8,020 bases of DNA from contig CAMFIX010000119.1 of the NCBI GenBank assembly GCA_945952425.1, forward strand, positions 1-8,020, in the 5' to 3' direction. Both the position numbers and the translations under genes were made by a program. This document shows, piece by piece, positions 5,171-8,020 of the stretch; positions within the stretch are counted from its first letter, which is position 1; every line of letters begins with the position of its first letter. The notes beneath the pieces were generated by a model that saw nothing but the letters and a program-made list of their open reading frames with translations, did no database searches and had not been told where the DNA came from. This stretch comes from an uncultured Pseudorhodobacter sp. GTDB taxonomy: Bacteria; Pseudomonadota; Alphaproteobacteria; Rhodobacterales; Rhodobacteraceae.

Positions 5171-6574
5171 TTACCGCAGCACCGCTCCCGGGTTCATGAT
5201 TCCAAAGGGGTCCAGCGCCGCCTTGATCGCGCGCATCGCAGCCAGCTTGGCGGGGTCGCCCCAGCGCTCCAGGTCCGCGACCTTCAGCCGCCCCACCCCG
5301 TGCTCCGCGCTGAACGAGCCGCCGAGCTCCACCGTCATCTCATGCACCAGCTCCTGCACCTCCCCCGCCAGCGCCTTGAAATCGCTGGACTTCTGCCCTT
5401 TCGGCGGGAAGACGTTGAAATGCAGGTTGCCGTCGCCCAGGTGGCCGAAGCAGTTGATGCGGAAGGGCGCCAGGGCCTGCAGGGCCGCGGTCGCGCGGGG
5501 GATGAAGCCCGGGATCTCGGACAGGGGCAGCGAGATATCGTGGCTGGAAATCGCCCCCACCGCGCGGTTCGCCAGCGGGATCGTCTCGCGCAAGTCCCAC
5601 AGCGCCGCCCGCTGGCCCGCACTTTGCGCAATCGTGCCGTCGGAGATCAGCCCCTCGCCCGCCCCCGCCTCGTAAAGGCCCAGAAGCGCCGCCTCGGTGT
5701 CGCCCTCCGCCAGGCCAAGGTCCACCAGCACCATCCAGTCCGGCGCCTGGACAAAGGGTTGGCGGATATGGGGCATGGTCTCGGCGAGGAAAGCCAGGCC
5801 CTGGCCCGAGATCAGCTCGAAAGCGGAAAGGCCGGGGCCGAGCCGGTCCTGCGCCAGGGCCAGCAGGCGCAAGGCCGCGGCAGGGTCGGGGACGACGAAC
5901 AGCGCGGCGCCCTCGGCGCGGGGCCGGGGATACAGGCGCAGGCTCGCCGCGGTGATGATGCCAAGGCTGCCCTCCGCCCCGATCAGCAGCCCCTTGAGGT
6001 CATAGCCCGTATTGTCCTTCCGCAGCCGCTTCAGCCCGTTCCAGACCGAGCCATCCGGCAGAACCGCCTCCAGCCCCAGGCACAGCTCGCGCGCATTGCC
6101 ATAGCGGACCACGTTCACCCCCCCGGCATTGGTCGAGAGGTTCCCCCCGATCCGGCACGAGCCCTGGGAGGCCAGCGTCAGGGGGAAGACCCGATCCACG
6201 CTTTCCGCCGCGGCATGGACCTCGGCCAGCGTCATCCCCGCCTCGACCAGCGCCACGTTCTCGGACGGGAAGACCCCGCGCAGCCGGTTCATCCGCTCCA
6301 GCGACAGCACCAGCGGCAAGGGCCCCGCCGTCATCACCTGGCCCGAGACGAGGCCCGTCCCCCCGCCCCAGGGCACGATGCCGACCCGCGCCGCGGCGCA
6401 GGCCTGGACGATCGCCGCCACTTCGGCGGTCGAGCGCGGCCGGGCGACCGCGCCGGCCTGGCCCTGCCACTTGCCGCGCGGCTCTTCCAGCCAGCGCGGC
6501 TCGGGCGCGGTCAGCGTGTCGGGAAGACGTGCCGCAAGGGCCGCCACGAAATCGGGGGAGCAGGGGTTCAGCAT
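5171..6574 (-). CDS. FAD-binding oxidoreductase, D-2-hydroxyglutarate/D-lactate dehydrogenase type
   Basis: A 467-residue protein of the GlcD/D2HGDH group (VAO-type FAD fold). Such enzymes oxidise D-2-hydroxyacids to 2-oxoacids and pass electrons to a carrier. Visible in order: PWGGGTGLVSGQV (68-80), GGNLSTNAGG (143-152), KDNTGYDLKGL (186-196) and LIGAEGSLGIIT (197-208), all FAD-domain signatures; then the C-terminal FGHLGDGNLHFNV (376-388), whose H378 and H385 match the metal-binding histidines of D2HGDH, and SAEHGVG (422-428) with E424 and H425. The arginine of WDLRE (R329) is present, but the lysine usually before the HD/YD of the next strand is serine (S344 in SSHDISLP), so the exact substrate is uncertain. 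ATG at 6574 is chosen because LNPCSPDFVAALAARLP is a normal family N-terminus; its ribosome binding site is weak (AGAAAG). It follows the MBL-fold gene by 23 bases, probably in one transcript. Confidence 0.9.
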   Translation of the reverse strand: MLNPCSPDFVAALAARLPDTLTAPEPRWLEEPRGKWQGQAGAVARPRSTAEVAAIVQACAAARVGIVPWGGGTGLVSGQVMTAGPLPLVLSLERMNRLRGVFPSENVALVEAGMTLAEVHAAAESVDRVFPLTLASQGSCRIGGNLSTNAGGVNVVRYGNARELCLGLEAVLPDGSVWNGLKRLRKDNTGYDLKGLLIGAEGSLGIITAASLRLYPRPRAEGAALFVVPDPAAALRLLALAQDRLGPGLSAFELISGQGLAFLAETMPHIRQPFVQAPDWMVLVDLGLAEGDTEAALLGLYEAGAGEGLISDGTIAQSAGQRAALWDLRETIPLANRAVGAISSHDISLPLSEIPGFIPRATAALQALAPFRINCFGHLGDGNLHFNVFPPKGQKSSDFKALAGEVQELVHEMTVELGGSFSAEHGVGRLKVADLERWGDPAKLAAMRAIKAALDPFGIMNPGAVLR

Positions 6575-6597
6575 GGGGCTTTCTAACCCGGGGCGCC

Positions 6598-7374
6598 TCA
6601 GGGGAAAAGGGTCGGCGTCAGGACCAGAACCTGGGGCCGCGCGGGCAGGCTCTCGCGCGTGACGGTGACGTCGGGGCCGCCCTCGGCGATGGCGAAATCC
6701 CGCGCCATGAGCGCCAAGAAGCGCGACAGAACCTCGGGCGTGAACCAATGCATCGGCAGGACCAGCCGCGGATGCAGCGCCTCGACCTCGTGGACCACGG
6801 CCTCCTGGCTCATGGTGAAGGCGCCATCGACCGGCACCATCAGCACATCCACCCGCCCGATGGCCGCGCGCTTGGCCGCCGAGAGTTCCTGGTGCAGATG
6901 GCCGAGATGGACGATGCACAGGCCCTCCGCCTCGAAGATGAAGATGGAATTGCCGTCGGCCTCGCCGCCCTCGCCGAAGGGGCCGCGCAGGTCGGTGGTG
7001 ACGTTGCGGATATGCAGCCGCCCGAGGTCGAGGTCGATGGCGGCGGGATGGCCGAACGTGCCCCAGCCTTTCAGCACGACAGGGATGCGGGGGTCGGGGT
7101 GATTGGTGAAATGGGTGTCGTGGTAGTGGTTCATGGTGACGACGCCGGGGATGACATCGGGGTTCCCGATATGGCCGTTGTAATCGGTCACCGCCATCAG
7201 CCCATCGGGCAGCGTCAGGGCGAACATGGAATGGGCGAGGTAGCGGATGCTGACGCCCTCGGCCGGGGCATAGGCGACGGGGATTGTGGTGGCCTCCTTC
7301 GCGGCGAGCGCCACGCAATCCGACCCGGCGAGGGCCGGAAGGGGGAAGGCGAAAAGGAGGAGGAGACGCCACAT
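6598..7374 (-). CDS. Secreted MBL-fold (UlaG-like) metal-dependent hydrolase
   Basis: A 258-residue protein with a likely Sec signal peptide: leucine-rich core at 3-9 and PALAG at 13-17 before SDC, suggesting cleavage near 16-18 and a periplasmic location. The mature part is metallo-beta-lactamase-like: H48 in the YLAHS strand, TDYNG (63-67), the metal motif NHYHDTH (82-88), GHLHQ (158-162) with H156 and H159 nearby, VPVDG (180-184) and LPMHWF (206-211, H209). The order resembles the UlaG/YtkL-type branch, but the canonical HxHxDH reads HYHDTH. The substrate is unknown. ATG at 7374 is preferred because it places the signal peptide at the N-terminus; no good ribosome binding site is seen, and upstream extensions are arginine-rich. 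It is the likely first gene of a two-gene unit with the FAD dehydrogenase. Confidence 0.82.
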   Translation of the reverse strand: MWRLLLLFAFPLPALAGSDCVALAAKEATTIPVAYAPAEGVSIRYLAHSMFALTLPDGLMAVTDYNGHIGNPDVIPGVVTMNHYHDTHFTNHPDPRIPVVLKGWGTFGHPAAIDLDLGRLHIRNVTTDLRGPFGEGGEADGNSIFIFEAEGLCIVHLGHLHQELSAAKRAAIGRVDVLMVPVDGAFTMSQEAVVHEVEALHPRLVLPMHWFTPEVLSRFLALMARDFAIAEGGPDVTVTRESLPARPQVLVLTPTLFP

Positions 7375-7702
7375 CAGCGGAGTGTGGCATGGGGAGAGGG
7401 GCCATGGGAAGAGGGGGCCGCGCGCGGCGTCTCGGCCCGGCGCCGAGAGGCTTGCCCATGGCGGGACGGGGCGGGCCTCCATCCCCCGTGGGGCTTGACG
7501 CGGGGCCGCGATCCGAAACGCGCAAAGGTTTGGTGAGTGGCCCGCGGGCTGCCACAAGGCGCGACGGCCTTCTCGTCGAGGCCCCGGGGCAAGCCCGGGG
7601 CGCGCCTGGGCGAAGGTGGCAGGGGCGTCCGCTCTGCCCACACCCGCCGTCGCGTTCCGATCATCGCCGCTCAAACCCGGCTGCGGCGCACGGGAAGCTC
7701 CC
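7375..7702. other. Intergenic region between the MBL-fold and DUF1697 genes
   Basis: This 328-base gap has no credible gene. An 8-bp hairpin (GCCCCGGG 7581-7588, CCCGGGGC 7594-7601, 5-base loop) lies about 100 bases past the DUF1697 stop and could terminate it, although no T-run follows. The promoter of the MBL-fold gene should lie between it and 7374, but I cannot identify one. A TTGACG at 7495-7500 faces the plus strand and has no gene downstream. Confidence 0.5.
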
Positions 7703-8020
7703 CTATCCCAGGCCCCGGGCAAGATCGCGGATGGCCAAGCACGAGCGCCAGTTGCGCGCTGTCTGCGGGGCCTTGATGTATTTCGGCAGCTTCGCCACCA
7801 GCTCCGACGTGCCGAAGCCCGCGGGGGCGTGCAGATACAAAGCCTGCGGGGTCTGGGTGAAACGCTCGCCCGCGGTGGCATGGGCGTCGAGCCCGGGGCG
7901 GATCTCGCCGGGTTTCAGGAAGACGACATGGACGGTCTTGCCCTCGGCCGCGCCTTCCTCCGCATAAGGGCAGGCGTCGAGGATCGCCTCGTAAGCCCCC
8001 AAGGGCCAAAGGAAAAGCGC
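7703..8020 (-). CDS. DUF1697 family protein, C-terminal part
   Basis: The frame runs off the right window edge, leaving 105 C-terminal residues ending at a TAG stop (7703-7705). Recognisable DUF1697 features are KTVHVVFLKPGE in the middle, the ALYLHAPAGFGTSEL segment and the strongly conserved TARNWRS near the C-terminus, followed by the closing helix. Family members are about 175-180 residues, so roughly 70-75 residues lie outside. The function is unestablished; no catalytic residues can be proposed. A TTG at 8002 is internal to conserved sequence (LWPLGAYEAILDACPYA) and is not taken as the start. The distance to the MBL-fold gene suggests separate transcription. Confidence 0.88.
   Translation of the reverse strand, partial: ALFLWPLGAYEAILDACPYAEEGAAEGKTVHVVFLKPGEIRPGLDAHATAGERFTQTPQALYLHAPAGFGTSELVAKLPKYIKAPQTARNWRSCLAIRDLARGLG

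Noticed and set aside
5300..6586. 428-codon plus-strand frame opposite the FAD dehydrogenase
   Set aside because: The opposite strand carries a complete motif-rich family protein, while this frame has no recognisable domain and an Arg/Gln-rich composition.
7495..7500. TTGACG as a plus-strand -35 element
   Set aside because: No acceptable -10 at 16-18 bases and no plus-strand gene downstream.

Overview
The window is GC-rich DNA with strong G/C bias at third codon positions. Four-base stop/start overlaps, a TTG start and the best-matching protein families (DUF2269, DUF1697, an FAD-linked dehydrogenase with an SSHDISLP stretch) point to an alphaproteobacterium of the Rhodobacterales (Rhodobacter/Paracoccus-like). 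This placement is inferred from sequence style and remembered families, not from a search. No transposase, integrase, CRISPR array, rRNA or tRNA is visible, and the region looks like ordinary chromosome.

Left part (1-3932, plus strand). The window opens inside a flavin reductase-like gene, followed by two T-run terminator-like units in tandem. Next comes a compact four-gene cluster: mtnP (S-methyl-5'-thioadenosine phosphorylase), an atypical SDR protein with a DoxX-like membrane tail, a small DUF2269 membrane protein, and apt (adenine phosphoribosyltransferase). The first three genes overlap by 4 bases at each junction (GTGA, then ATGA). apt follows after 35 bases with its own ribosome binding site and a TTG start. 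MtnP releases adenine from methylthioadenosine and Apt turns adenine into AMP, so the outer genes form a salvage route. The two membrane-linked genes between them have no obvious place in that route.

Centre (3933-5129). About 1.2 kb holds no gene I can support. It contains a 13-bp-period tandem repeat and an A+T-richer island at about 4737-4841. The island carries three dyad-like sites, including a near-match to the CtrA box TTAA-N7-TTAA. Downstream of it lies a hairpin-rich stretch (4880-4980) that might encode a structured RNA. This is the least explained part of the window.

Right part (5130-8020, minus strand). Reading leftwards from the right edge: a DUF1697 gene cut by the window end, a 328-base gap, a secreted metallo-beta-lactamase-fold hydrolase, and 23 bases later an FAD-linked D-2-hydroxyacid dehydrogenase-type protein. 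The dehydrogenase is closed by a perfect 15-bp hairpin 6 bases past its stop. The last two genes are probably one transcription unit.

Nothing here is clearly a new system. The best leads are the membrane SDR/DUF2269 pair embedded in the adenine-salvage cluster and the regulatory-looking island in the large gap.
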